From positions 1-58,864 of the forward strand of contig WMBV01000034.1 of the NCBI GenBank assembly GCA_017745595.1: a stretch of 58,864 nucleotides of DNA, given 5' to 3'. Made by a program: the position numbers and the translations under genes. The notes under the pieces are model-generated. The model worked only from the letters and a program-made list of their open reading frames with translations, made no database searches and was not told the DNA's origin. The DNA is from Bordetella petrii. Lineage in GTDB: Bacteria > Pseudomonadota > Gammaproteobacteria > Burkholderiales > Burkholderiaceae_B. Positions 9,701 through 17,514 of this stretch are shown here, piece after piece; positions within the stretch are counted from its first letter, which is position 1, and each line of letters begins with the position of its first letter.

Positions 9701-10268
9701 ACGCGAGCTGGCCCCCGCCGCGCGCACGCCGCGGCTGGCCATGGCGGTGGCGCGCGGCCTGTTCAAGCTGATGGCCTACAAAGACGAATACGAGGTGGCC
9801 CGGCTGTACACCGACGGCGGCTTCCAGCAGCAGTTGCGCGAGCAATTCGAAGGCGATTACTCGCTGCGCTTTCATATGGCGCCGCCGCTGCTGGCGCGCA
9901 AAGATCCGCGCACCGGCATCCCGCGCAAGATCGCGCTGGGCCCCGCCGCCCTGCCGGCGTTGCGGGTGCTGGCGCGCCTGAAGGGTTTGCGCGGCACCTG
10001 GCTGGATCCGTTCGGCCACAGCGCCGAGCGCCGCCTGGAACGCCAGCTGATCGAGGAATACCGCGGCACCGTCCAGACGCTGCTGGACCACCTGACGCCG
10101 GCCAGCCTGGCGCAGGCCGTCCGCATCGCCGCCCTGGCCGAACAGGTGCGCGGCTACGGGCACGTCAAGGCGGCCAGCGTGGCACACTACCGCGAAACCG
10201 TGCGGCAGATGCTGCAACACTACGGCCCGCCTGCCTTTCCGGACGTTTCGTTGCGCAAACGCGCGTGA
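6762..10268 (+). CDS. Indolepyruvate ferredoxin oxidoreductase family protein (fused alpha and gamma parts)
   Basis: An 1168-residue fusion of the IorA-like thiamine-diphosphate subunit and the IorB-like gamma subunit. This family oxidatively decarboxylates aryl-pyruvates (from Trp, Phe, Tyr transamination) to aryl-acetyl-CoA with ferredoxin as acceptor. The N-terminal alpha part starts with FVSGYRGSPLGG; the TPP half contains CSGCPHNSSTKVPEGS. A 4Fe-4S motif (CEGCGDCG) is near residue 636 with further Cys (SCNKDYSCADGFCPSF). The gamma part begins near residue 726 (VAGMGGTGVITIGAIV), and a C-terminal family-specific extension follows. It is a single gene divergent from an Lrp/AsnC regulator. 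Substrate among 2-oxo acids not fixed by sequence. Confidence 0.9.
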   Translation: MDGTPAAEPALDLDYQLQDNLTRTRGRVFLTGTQALVRLLLAQRRLDRERGLNTAGFVSGYRGSPLGGVDMALWKAQAQLDAHQITFVPGINEDMAATAIMGTQQAGVRDDRQVDGVFALWYGKGPGVDRAGDALHHGNAAGASRHGGVLVVVGDDHTAVSSSIPHASEASLIGWQMPVVHPASVDEYETFALWGWALSRYSGTWVAFKAVSETVESGQAYLPAPAARYDMPADPALPPGALEYTARDFLSPAVELRMQKRLQAVRAFARRHSIDRLVCAAPRAAVGLVTVGKAHLDTLEALARLGIDPHAADTPVRIYKPGLTWPLDAGRLHDFARGLSHILVIEEKGAVVESQIKDLLYNQPHRPTVAGKTGLDGAPLVPSAGQLRPSLLAAPLAAWLARCAGLRGAVDPAAFACPAPLSNDADGMRRRPYFCSGCPHNSSTKVPEGSQALAGVGCHYMAAWMDRDTGGLTQMGGEGADWIGLARYIKMPHVFQNMGEGTYYHSGYLAIRQAVAAGAHITYKILFNDAVAMTGGQPVDGPISVPQICQQLRGENVARIVVTTDEPQKYQSVELPAGVTVHHRRELDALQRELRDTAGVTVLIHDQTCAAEKRRRRKKQQFPDPPRRLLINSAVCEGCGDCGTQSNCLSIVPLETPYGRKRAIDQSSCNKDYSCADGFCPSFVSVMGGRLRKQAAPASGAPAWRRHLNALPLPAVQAPEQPYRMLVAGMGGTGVITIGAIVSMAAHLQGLSASVLDLTGLAQKGGTVVSHIRLAPAQAPDGPVRLDWQQADAAILCDPVAAVAPDSLGALRRGHTQVTVNTYVAPISEFTRDPDAALRPEALLAKIRHAAGESRTAALDAHHAAQALFGDSILSNMFMLGHAWQRGGVPLSHAALARAIELNGVAVQANRDAFEAGRLAAHQPQALEEALRPAAQVVQLQVPESFERAVARRVRDLTAYQNAAYARQYQQLVERVARRERELAPAARTPRLAMAVARGLFKLMAYKDEYEVARLYTDGGFQQQLREQFEGDYSLRFHMAPPLLARKDPRTGIPRKIALGPAALPALRVLARLKGLRGTWLDPFGHSAERRLERQLIEEYRGTVQTLLDHLTPASLAQAVRIAALAEQVRGYGHVKAASVAHYRETVRQMLQHYGPPAFPDVSLRKRA

Positions 10269-10295
10269 ATCCGCCGCTGATAGCAACCACTACGC

Positions 10296-10320
10296 CGTAC
10301 GCGCCTAGCCGGCGCGTACG
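10296..10320 (+). terminator. Hairpin after the oxidoreductase gene
   Basis: A perfect 10-bp stem CGTACGCGCC / GGCGCGTACG with a 5-base loop, 27 bp after the stop codon. Only TTACACTT follows, not a strong T-tract, so intrinsic termination is possible but not certain. Confidence 0.5.
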
Positions 10321-10384
10321 TTACACTTAGACGCAATTAAGTGGGAACTCGGAGCATAGTTCTTCTTGTTCCCCTCCCCCCTCA

Positions 10385-10400
10385 TCACTAGAATTAGTGT
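10385..10400 (+). promoter_or_regulatory. Putative NrdR box 1
   Basis: TCACTAGAATTAGTGT, an inverted repeat CACTA-N4-TAGTG resembling the NrdR box (consensus near ACACWATATATWGTGT). It lies upstream of nrdA, exactly 31 bp (about three helical turns) before a second box. NrdR represses ribonucleotide reductase operons in a nucleotide-dependent way. The nrdR gene is not in this window. Confidence 0.75.
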
Positions 10401-10415
10401 CATCCGAGGGGTGTT

Positions 10416-10431
10416 ACACTATATGTAGTGG
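10416..10431 (+). promoter_or_regulatory. Putative NrdR box 2
   Basis: ACACTATATGTAGTGG, close to the NrdR consensus with the typical AT-rich centre. It is in phase with box 1 (31 bp), the usual tandem spacing. The nrdA start is 140 bp downstream. The AT-rich box probably overlaps core promoter elements. The remaining leader (10432-10570) contains an RBS (AGGAG) just before nrdA and no other gene. Confidence 0.8.
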
Positions 10432-10570
10432 TCGTCAGAACAGTCGGATTCACTTCCGCCTGGCGCAGCCGGGCGTTCGCGCCGGCAAGCAGACCCCCTC
10501 TCCCGATACATCAGCACCGGCATGGGCACGCCCCATGCCGCTTACTTTACGTCTTTCCACAGGAGCTTCC

Positions 10571-13498
10571 ATGCAGACTACGATCGCCTCTGTGACCCGG
10601 CCTTCCGCCGTGCCGCCCTCCCAAACCGATGCCCCCGCCGACGCCAACGGCGGACAATGGGCCAGTTACAACGTCATCCGGCGCAATGGCTCGGTGGTGG
10701 GTTTCGAACCCGGCAAGATCGCCATCGCCATGACCAAGGCCTTCCTGGCCGTCAACGGCGGCCAGGGCGCAGCCTCTGCGCGCGTGCGCGAACTGGTCGG
10801 CACCCTGACCACGCAAGCGGTCAACGCCCTGGTGCGCAACCGCCCGGCCGGCGGCACCTTCCATATTGAAGACATCCAGGACCAGGTCGAACTGGCCCTG
10901 ATGCGCTCGGGCGAGCACGACGTGGCGCGCGCCTACGTGCTTTACCGCGAAAAACGCGCACAAGAACGCGCCGCCGCCGCGGAAGGGCAGGAAAAATCCG
11001 CCCCGGCCGCCGCCGCCCAGGAACACCAGCTGAATGTGGTCGACAACGGCGTGCGCCGCCCGCTCAACCTGGCCGAGCTGCGCGCCACCATCGAAGCGGC
11101 CGGCGAAGGCCTGCGCGAATTCGTCGACACCGAAGCCATCCTGAAGGAAACCGTCAAGAACCTGTACGACGGCGTGCCCGTCGACGAAGTGTTCAAGTCC
11201 GCCATCCTGTCGGCGCGCGCGCTGGTCGAAAAAGACCCGTCGTACAGCCAGGTCACGGCGCGCCTGCTGCTGCACACGATCCGCAAAGAAGTGCTGGGCG
11301 AAGAAGTGTCGCAGGCCGGCATGGCCACCCGCTACGCCGAATACTTCCCCCACTTCATCCAGCGCGGCATCGAAGGCGGCCTGCTCGATCCTCAACTGGC
11401 CGAATACGACCTGGCACGCGTGGCCGCGGCGCTGGACGCCCGGCGCGACCTGCAATTCAGCTATCTGGGCCTGCAGACGCTGTACGACCGCTACTTCCTG
11501 CACATCCGCGGCACCCGCATCGAACTGCCGCAGGTGTTCTTCATGCGCGTGGCCATGGGCCTGGCGCTGCGCGAAGCCGATCGCGAAGCCCGCGCCATCG
11601 AGTTCTACGAAATCCTGTCGTCGTTCGACTTCATGAGCTCGACCCCCACGCTGTTCAACTCGGGCACGCTGCATTCGCAACTGTCGTCGTGCTACCTGAC
11701 CACCGTGTCCGACGACCTGGAAGGCATCTACGACGCCATCAAGGAAAACGCCCTGCTGGCCAAGTACGCCGGCGGCCTGGGCAACGACTGGACCCCGGTG
11801 CGCGCGCTGCGCAGCCACATCAAGGGCACCAATGGCGAAAGCCAGGGCGTGGTGCCGTTCCTGAAAGTCGTCAACGACACCGCCGTGGCGGTGAACCAGG
11901 GCGGCAAGCGCAAGGGCGCGGTGTGCACGTACCTGGAAACGTGGCACCTGGACATCGAAGAATTCCTCGAGCTGCGCAAGAACACCGGCGACGAACGCCG
12001 CCGCACCCACGACATGAACACGGCGAACTGGATTCCCGACCTGTTCATGAAGCGTGTCATGGAAAACGGCGAATGGACGCTGTTCTCGCCGTCGGACTGC
12101 CCCGACCTGCACGACAAGTACGGCAAGGCCTTCGAACAAGCCTACCTGGGCTACGAAGCCAAGGTCGCCAGCGGCGAGCTGAAGCTGTTCAAGAAAATGC
12201 CGGCCCTCTCGCTGTGGCGCAAGATGCTGTCGATGCTGTTCGAAACCGGCCATCCCTGGATCACGTTCAAGGACCCGTGCAACATCCGCTCGCCGCAGCA
12301 GCACGTGGGCGTGGTGCACAGCTCGAACCTGTGCACGGAAATCACGCTGAACACCAACGAGTCTGAAATCGCCGTTTGCAACCTGGGCTCGGTGAACCTG
12401 GTCGCGCACATGAAGCCGGCCGCCGCCGGCGGGTTCGAACTCGACCACGACAAGCTCAAGCACACGGTCGGCATCGCCATGCGCATGCTCGACAACGTGA
12501 TCGACATCAATTACTACGCCGTCAAGAAGGCCAAAGATTCGAACGAACGCCATCGTCCGGTCGGCATGGGCATCATGGGCTTCCAGGATTGCCTGCAGAT
12601 GATGCGCGTGTCGTATGCATCGCAAGCCGCCGTCGAATTCGCCGACCGCTCGATGGAAGCGGTGTGCTATCACGCTTATTGGGCATCGAGCGAACTGGCG
12701 AAAGAACGCGGCCGCTATCCTTCGTATGAAGGCTCGCTGTGGTCGCGCGGCATCTTGCCGCAAGACACGCTGGCGATGCTGCGCGACGAACGCGGTGGTC
12801 ATGTCGAAGTCGATGAATCGAGCACGCTCGATTGGAATGCGTTGCGCGCGCGCATCAAAGAACATGGCATGCGCAACTCGAACTGCATCGCAATTGCCCC
12901 AACTGCGACAATTTCCAATATCATTGGCGTATCTGCGTGCATCGAACCCACTTTCCAGAACTTGTACGTCAAATCGAATCTCTCCGGCGAGTTCACGGTC
13001 GTAAACGATTACCTCGTGCGTGACCTGAAGAAACTCGGTCTCTGGGACGAAGTCATGGTCGCCGACCTCAAGTACTTCGACGGCAGCCTGTCCCGTATCG
13101 ATCGCGTACCTTCCGAACTTCGCGAACTCTACGCCACCGCGTTCGAAGTCGAACCGCGCTGGCTGGTCGAGTGCGCGTCGCGTCGCCAAAAGTGGATCGA
13201 CCAGGCCCAATCGCTCAACATCTACATGGCGGGCGCTTCGGGCAAGAAGCTCGACGACACCTACAAGCTGGCGTGGCAGCGTGGCCTGAAAACCACCTAC
13301 TATCTGCGCACGCTGGGCGCCACCAGCGCTGAAAAATCCACGGGCCGCGGCGGCGAACTCAACGCCGTCAGCGCCGGCCAGGCCGCCACGGTGGCCGCGG
13401 CGGGCGCCCCTGTTTTGCCGGAACCCGAAGTCCTCGGGGCGGTTTGCACCATGCGGCCGGGCGATCCCGGCTTCGAAGAGTGCGAAGCCTGCCAGTAA
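10571..13498 (+). CDS. nrdA: Ribonucleoside-diphosphate reductase, alpha subunit (class Ia)
   Basis: The 975-residue large subunit that reduces NDPs to dNDPs with NrdB. I chose the ATG at 10571 because AGGAG lies directly upstream; an in-frame ATG at 10397 overlaps NrdR box 1 and is unlikely. An N-terminal ATP-cone (about residues 32-115, [20 protein letters not shown]) is followed by a second, degenerate cone-like region (residues 155-240). Active-site cysteines are in SSCYLTT (about 372) and NLCTE (about 587), with a redox tail CEAC at the C-terminus. Two cones are known in Pseudomonas NrdA. Codons around 12.55-13.1 kb are noticeably less GC-rich than the rest. nrdB follows after 26 bp. Confidence 0.97.
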   Translation: MQTTIASVTRPSAVPPSQTDAPADANGGQWASYNVIRRNGSVVGFEPGKIAIAMTKAFLAVNGGQGAASARVRELVGTLTTQAVNALVRNRPAGGTFHIEDIQDQVELALMRSGEHDVARAYVLYREKRAQERAAAAEGQEKSAPAAAAQEHQLNVVDNGVRRPLNLAELRATIEAAGEGLREFVDTEAILKETVKNLYDGVPVDEVFKSAILSARALVEKDPSYSQVTARLLLHTIRKEVLGEEVSQAGMATRYAEYFPHFIQRGIEGGLLDPQLAEYDLARVAAALDARRDLQFSYLGLQTLYDRYFLHIRGTRIELPQVFFMRVAMGLALREADREARAIEFYEILSSFDFMSSTPTLFNSGTLHSQLSSCYLTTVSDDLEGIYDAIKENALLAKYAGGLGNDWTPVRALRSHIKGTNGESQGVVPFLKVVNDTAVAVNQGGKRKGAVCTYLETWHLDIEEFLELRKNTGDERRRTHDMNTANWIPDLFMKRVMENGEWTLFSPSDCPDLHDKYGKAFEQAYLGYEAKVASGELKLFKKMPALSLWRKMLSMLFETGHPWITFKDPCNIRSPQQHVGVVHSSNLCTEITLNTNESEIAVCNLGSVNLVAHMKPAAAGGFELDHDKLKHTVGIAMRMLDNVIDINYYAVKKAKDSNERHRPVGMGIMGFQDCLQMMRVSYASQAAVEFADRSMEAVCYHAYWASSELAKERGRYPSYEGSLWSRGILPQDTLAMLRDERGGHVEVDESSTLDWNALRARIKEHGMRNSNCIAIAPTATISNIIGVSACIEPTFQNLYVKSNLSGEFTVVNDYLVRDLKKLGLWDEVMVADLKYFDGSLSRIDRVPSELRELYATAFEVEPRWLVECASRRQKWIDQAQSLNIYMAGASGKKLDDTYKLAWQRGLKTTYYLRTLGATSAEKSTGRGGELNAVSAGQAATVAAAGAPVLPEPEVLGAVCTMRPGDPGFEECEACQ

Positions 13499-13524
13499 TC
13501 AAACCGCCTCCGGAGAATTCATTC

Positions 13525-14736
13525 ATGCTTAATTGGGAAGAAGACAAACTCGCGACGCAACCGGTGCAATCGCCCGCCCCCGCGGCGGGCGGGCAGCCCG
13601 GTGCGCTCGCGGCCCAGCCCGCGCGCGCCGCCACCGGCGTGTTCGGCGACGAAGCGCTGCCCACCCCGGCCGCGCCGCAACATGCCGCCAACCTGCACGG
13701 CAGCGGCGACGCCGCCTCGCAGCGCGTCAAGGTCGCCGACAAGCGCATCATCAACGGCAAGACCGACGTCAACCAGCTGGTTCCGTTCAAATACAAGTGG
13801 GCTTGGGAAAAGTACCTGGCCACCTGCGCCAACCACTGGATGCCGCAGGAAATCAACATGTCGCGCGACATCGCTCTGTGGAAGAACCCCAACGGGCTCT
13901 CCGAAGACGAGCGTCGCATCGTCAAGCGCAACCTGGGTTTCTTCGTCACGGCCGACTCGCTGGCCGCGAACAACATCGTGCTGGGCACCTACCGCCACAT
14001 CACGGCGCCCGAGTGCCGCCAGTTCCTGCTGCGCCAGGCGTTCGAAGAAGCCATCCACACGCACGCTTACCAATACATCGTCGAAAGCCTCGACCTGGAC
14101 GAAGCCGAGATCTTCAACGCTTACAACGAAGTCCCGTCCATTCGTGCCAAAGACGAATTCCTGATCCCGTTCATCGACGCGATCGCCGACCCCAACTTCC
14201 AAACCGGCACCCCCGAAGCCGACCAGACCCTGCTGAAGTCTCTGATCGTGTTCGCATGCCTGATGGAAGGCCTGTTCTTCTACGTGGGGTTCACGCAGAT
14301 CCTGGCGCTGGGCCGCCAGAACAAGATGACCGGCGCCGCCGAGCAATACATGTACATCCTGCGCGATGAATCCATGCATTGCAATTTCGGTATCGACCTG
14401 ATCAACACTATCAAGCTGGAGAACCCCCATCTGTGGACGCCGGAATTCCGCGAGGAAATCCGCGGGCTGTTCCAGAAGGCGGTAGAACTCGAATACGCCT
14501 ACGCCGAAGACACGATGCCGCGCGGCGTGCTGGGCTTGAACGCCCCCATGTTCAAGTCGTACCTGCGCTTCATCGCCAATCGCCGTTGCCAGCAAATTGG
14601 GATAGAACCGCTGTATCCGCAGGAAGAAAACCCCTTCCCCTGGATGGCGGAAATGATCGACCTTAAAAAGGAACGCAACTTTTTCGAAACACGCGTGATC
14701 GAATACCAAACCGGCGGAACGCTGAGCTGGGAATAA
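13525..14736 (+). CDS. nrdB: Ribonucleoside-diphosphate reductase, beta subunit
   Basis: The 403-residue small subunit that houses the di-iron centre and tyrosyl radical. Start at 13525 (MLNWEEDKL) has CGGAG upstream; a longer frame to 13444 overlaps nrdA. After a Pro/Ala-rich N-terminus of about 60 residues come the metal ligands ([27 protein letters not shown]). The radical Tyr is predicted as the Y four residues after the His of EEAIH, matching E. coli Y122 spacing. The C-terminus ends TGGTLSWE, the part that normally docks into NrdA. It is co-transcribed with nrdA under the NrdR boxes. Confidence 0.96.
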   Translation: MLNWEEDKLATQPVQSPAPAAGGQPGALAAQPARAATGVFGDEALPTPAAPQHAANLHGSGDAASQRVKVADKRIINGKTDVNQLVPFKYKWAWEKYLATCANHWMPQEINMSRDIALWKNPNGLSEDERRIVKRNLGFFVTADSLAANNIVLGTYRHITAPECRQFLLRQAFEEAIHTHAYQYIVESLDLDEAEIFNAYNEVPSIRAKDEFLIPFIDAIADPNFQTGTPEADQTLLKSLIVFACLMEGLFFYVGFTQILALGRQNKMTGAAEQYMYILRDESMHCNFGIDLINTIKLENPHLWTPEFREEIRGLFQKAVELEYAYAEDTMPRGVLGLNAPMFKSYLRFIANRRCQQIGIEPLYPQEENPFPWMAEMIDLKKERNFFETRVIEYQTGGTLSWE

Positions 14737-14851
14737 CGCGCATCGTGCGCCGCGCGCAGTGGCTTGCGCGGCGATCCGATGCGGCTCCGTCGGCCTGGGT
14801 ATTCGAATACGCAGTACCAAGCGGTAGGCGCCCCGATGCGCGCCTGCCGGC

Positions 14852-14898
14852 GCCATTTGAGATGGCTCGCGCAAGGCGCGGGGGCCATATCAAATGGC
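14852..14898. repeat. Long hairpin in the nrdB-histone gap
   Basis: Arms 14852-14866 (GCCATTTGAGATGGC) and 14884-14898 (GCCATATCAAATGGC) are inverted repeats with one mismatch. The loop itself contains CGCGC-AAG-GCGCG. No T-tract follows. It sits in the 311-bp gap between nrdB and the histone-like gene, which otherwise holds a small stem TCCGTC/GACGGA (14982-14997) near the histone promoter and no recognisable gene. It could be an attenuated terminator, a processing site or a mobile palindrome. Confidence 0.65.
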
Positions 14899-15047
14899 TG
14901 TGCCGAATTCATTAGCGCACACCGTAGTAGCTGTCGCCCGCATGGGGCAGCGGCATGCGCCGATGAATAGCCCGGGCGCGCTCCGTCATGCGACGGAACG
15001 TGGCACGGGTTTAAGTTCTGGGACCCCTGAACCTAAGGAGCATAACC

Positions 15048-15695
15048 ATGGCAACAGCCAAGAAAGCCGCCAAGAAAGCGGTGAAGAAACCCGCCGCCAA
15101 GAAGGCCGCGGCCAAGAAAGCCCCGGCCAAGAAGGCCGTGAAGAAAGTCGCCGTGAAGAAGGTTGCGGCCAAGAAACCCGCCGTGAAGAAAACGGCGGCC
15201 AAGAAACCGGCAGTGAAGAAGACCGCCGCCAAGAAAACCGTCAAGAAAGCCGCCGCCAAAAAGGCAGTGAAGAAGACGGTTGCCAAGAAGGCAGTCAAGA
15301 AGGTCGCAGCCAAAAAGACCGTGAAAAAAGCGGTCAAGAAGGCACCGGCCAAGAAGGTCGCCAAGAAAGCGGTAGCCAAGAAGGCTGTTGCCAAAAAGGC
15401 CGTCGCCAAGAAAGCCGTAGCCAAGAAGGCCCCGGCCAAGAAGGCTGCCGCCAAGAAGGCACCCGCCAAGAAAGCGGCCAAGGCCCCTGCCAAGAAGGCC
15501 GCCAAGAAAGCGGTAGCCAAGAAGGCGCCGGCGAAGAAGGCTGCTGCCAAGAAGCCTGCCGCGAAAAAGCCTGCCGCCAAGAAGGCTGCTCCCAAGAAGC
15601 CCGCCACGCCGCCTTCCACGGCAGCTGCCCCGGGTGCGAAGACCGCGCTGAATCCGGCCGCCTCGTGGCCGTTCCCGACCGGTGGCCGTCCGTAA
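15048..15695 (+). CDS. Histone H1-like Lys/Ala-rich DNA-binding protein
   Basis: A 215-residue, strongly basic nucleoid protein made almost entirely of short repeats such as [10 protein letters not shown] and APAKK over residues 1-185. It resembles the Bordetella H1 homologue (BpH1) and eukaryotic H1 tails. The last 30 residues are not repetitive and are Pro-rich, ending in [16 protein letters not shown] precedes the ATG (15036-15041). The repeats are encoded by near-identical GCC-AAG-AAG codon blocks, so length variation by slippage is expected. A strong terminator follows. Role in DNA compaction is inferred from composition and family. Confidence 0.93.
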   Translation: MATAKKAAKKAVKKPAAKKAAAKKAPAKKAVKKVAVKKVAAKKPAVKKTAAKKPAVKKTAAKKTVKKAAAKKAVKKTVAKKAVKKVAAKKTVKKAVKKAPAKKVAKKAVAKKAVAKKAVAKKAVAKKAPAKKAAAKKAPAKKAAKAPAKKAAKKAVAKKAPAKKAAAKKPAAKKPAAKKAAPKKPATPPSTAAAPGAKTALNPAASWPFPTGGRP

Positions 15696-15727
15696 TACGG
15701 GCGCGACCGTTCGCTAGCGGTACCCTT

Positions 15728-15757
15728 AGCCGCCTGGCTACGGCCAGGCGGCTTTTG
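15728..15757 (+). terminator. Rho-independent terminator of the histone-like gene
   Basis: A perfect 11-bp stem AGCCGCCTGGC / GCCAGGCGGCT around a TACG tetraloop, followed by TTTG and a T-rich stretch. It lies 32 bp after the stop codon. Confidence 0.9.
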
Positions 15758-15840
15758 ATTTTCGGCGGCACGCGTTCTTCGCGCGCCGCCGCAAGGCCGT
15801 GCGACAATAAAAGTCGTTATTTTTTGGCAGACCGTCCCCT

Positions 15841-16404
15841 ATGCTCGGCGATATCCTCCGCTTCCTGCTCGAGATCACCTTCACCCTGTTCGGCGCCGCC
15901 CTGATCGCGCGCGTCTGGATCCACGCGGTACGGCTGCATCCCTTCAATCCATTGGCGCGCGGCATCTTCCAGGCCACCAACTGGCTGGTGCTGCCCCTGC
16001 GCAAGCTGATTCCGGCGGGCAATTCGGTCGACTGGACCAGCCTGTTCGCCGCGTGGCTGACGGCGCTGGCCTACCTGATGCTGATCTGGCTGCTGGCCGT
16101 GGGCGCGCTGATCCCCGCCGCGCTGCTGCCGGCGGCGCTGGGGTCGTCGCTGCTGATGGTGGCGAAGTGGGCGCTGAACCTGATCGTGTGGCTGACGCTG
16201 CTGCAGGCGGTGCTGTCATGGATCAATCCCATGTCGCCGCTGATGGCGCTGCTGCAAACCCTGACCGCGCCGCTGCTCGAGCCTATCCGGCGCATCCTGC
16301 CCCGCACCGCGGCCATCGATTTCTCGCCCCTGGTGCTGCTGATCCTGGCGCAGGTCGTGCTGATGATGCTGGCCCGGCTGACGTACGGGTTGCTGGGCGT
16401 ATAA
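15841..16404 (+). CDS. YggT family integral membrane protein
   Basis: A 187-residue hydrophobic protein with two YggT-type repeats. Each has a hydrophobic helix pair ending in a motif like NWLVLPLRKLIP (about residues 45-55) or LTAPLLEPIRRILP (about residues 140-152). Family members are inner-membrane proteins often near cell-division or proC genes; function is poorly defined. Here it stands alone between the histone terminator and a repeat-rich region. The second repeat contains WINPMSPL, the more conserved block. Confidence 0.9.
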   Translation: MLGDILRFLLEITFTLFGAALIARVWIHAVRLHPFNPLARGIFQATNWLVLPLRKLIPAGNSVDWTSLFAAWLTALAYLMLIWLLAVGALIPAALLPAALGSSLLMVAKWALNLIVWLTLLQAVLSWINPMSPLMALLQTLTAPLLEPIRRILPRTAAIDFSPLVLLILAQVVLMMLARLTYGLLGV

Positions 16405-16468
16405 CTGGGGTTATCGGGCGGGGTGGCTGGGGGGAGTTTTTGCCCCGTCAGTTCTTGCCCCGCTATCC

Positions 16469-16752
16469 AGGTGCCTGACTCCCCGCGAGGGGTGTCGGAC
16501 ACCGATCCTGGAATCTCAGTTCTTGCCCCGTCCCGCGGTGTCCGGTCGGGCGGGAAGCCGCGCACGTACTTCGGGCTCGGGCGCATGCAGGCGCCCTCGG
16601 CCTGCTACGCAGGCTGCCCCGCCGCCCAACGCGCGGCTTCCCGCCCGACCGGACACCGCGGGACTGCGATCGATGACTTCCCGACCGCCGCACAGATCCT
16701 GGAATCTCTGCACACATCGGTGTCAGGCACCCTGGCGGGAGCCTGACACCTG
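16469..16752. repeat. Dispersed palindromic repeat, element C, split by a nested element
   Basis: Outer units are at 16469-16503 and 16719-16751 (GTCAGGC paired with GCCTGAC). They are 215 bp apart instead of the 20-32 bp seen at other sites. Between them lie 14-bp direct repeats GATCCTGGAATCTC (16504-16517 and 16695-16708) that flank a 34-bp inverted repeat. Removing one direct repeat and the enclosed DNA restores a 23-bp spacer, which suggests insertion into an existing element. The 419-bp gap 16405-16823 between convergent genes contains no gene. Confidence 0.75.
16530..16664. repeat. Perfect 34-bp inverted repeat with structured loop
   Basis: Arms 16530-16563 and 16631-16664 are exact reverse complements. 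The 67-bp loop has its own hairpins (GCCTGC-TAC-GCAGGC and GGGCGC...GCGCCC). A 15-bp direct repeat TCAGTTCTTGCCCCG occurs at 16448-16462 and again at 16516-16530, abutting the left arm. No ORF of note; it looks like a small MITE-like or REP-like element. Confidence 0.8.
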
Positions 16753-16823
16753 TTCACGACGTTTCAATGAAACTGGTGTCGCTAGATCGGGGAAGCGCGG
16801 TAGCGCTTCGGGGGTGGGCCAGA

Positions 16824-17327
16824 TTAATACGGCGCGACGCGGGTGGGGCCGGCGCCGCTGATGACTTGGACGCGCTGGCCCACACTGATGGGCACGTCGG
16901 CTTCCTGGGCCACGACCCGCGTTTCGCCGTTATCCAGGCGTACCGTGATTTCCAGGCCCGAGGCCCGGCCCGCGCGGTTTTCGACGGCGTTGCCGGCCAG
17001 CGCGCCCAGGATGGCGCCGCCTACCGTAGCCAGGGCCCGGCCCGTGCCGCCGCCCACCGCATTACCCGCCACGCCGCCCAGGGCGCCGCCGGCGATCATG
17101 CCCACGCCGCTGGACCGGTCTTGCTGAATGGTGATGGGACGCACGCCGGTCACGGTGCCGATGCGCACGATCTGTTCACGCTGGGCCTGGTCGAACGAAT
17201 ACACCCCGCTTGAGGCGCTGGGGTTGGCGCACCCGCCCAGCAGGGCCACCGAGGCCACGACTGCGGCCACGGCCACCCAGCGGCCGGCGCGCGGCGCGAT
17301 AACGGAAGAGGACAAAGTCTGGGTCAT
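16824..17327 (-). CDS. Glycine-zipper 2TM-domain outer-membrane lipoprotein (SlyB/PcP-like)
   Basis: A 167-residue protein with a lipoprotein signal (hydrophobic run ending in the lipobox LGGC, residues 30-33). The mature part carries a glycine-zipper 2TM domain (GVGMIAGGALGGVAGNAVGG and ATVGGAILGALAGNAVE, about residues 78-118) and a C-terminal beta-rich tail (LEITVRLDNGETRVV, VGQRVQVISG). This is the SlyB/PcP-like group, which sits in the outer membrane and stabilises the envelope. Monocistronic, with its own promoter in 17328-17514. Confidence 0.9.
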   Translation of the reverse strand: MTQTLSSSVIAPRAGRWVAVAAVVASVALLGGCANPSASSGVYSFDQAQREQIVRIGTVTGVRPITIQQDRSSGVGMIAGGALGGVAGNAVGGGTGRALATVGGAILGALAGNAVENRAGRASGLEITVRLDNGETRVVAQEADVPISVGQRVQVISGAGPTRVAPY

Positions 17328-17514
17328 GTGGACTCCTTGGGTCGGGAACCGCTATGTTATGTAAGGATGATACTCTGCCGCACATCAAAAAAAAGGGTAC
17401 GAAACAGCATGCAACCTTTAAAACCGTTGTGGCGAGCCAGTGTAACCATGGCGTGACACTCGCTGTCGCCCGCGAACGGCACAGGGCTTCGACCGCCCTG
17501 GCCGCCGCGGGTTC

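Noticed and set aside
10397-10570. Longer nrdA starting at the ATG at 10397
   Set aside because: That ATG overlaps NrdR box 1 and the frame would span box 2; the extra residues are unlike NrdA. The ATG at 10571 has AGGAG directly upstream.
14894-15904. Open frame covering the histone-like gene in another phase (Gln/Glu/Ser/Arg-rich)
   Set aside because: It is the out-of-phase reading of the Lys/Ala repeat; the in-phase product matches a known family and has a proper ribosome-binding site.
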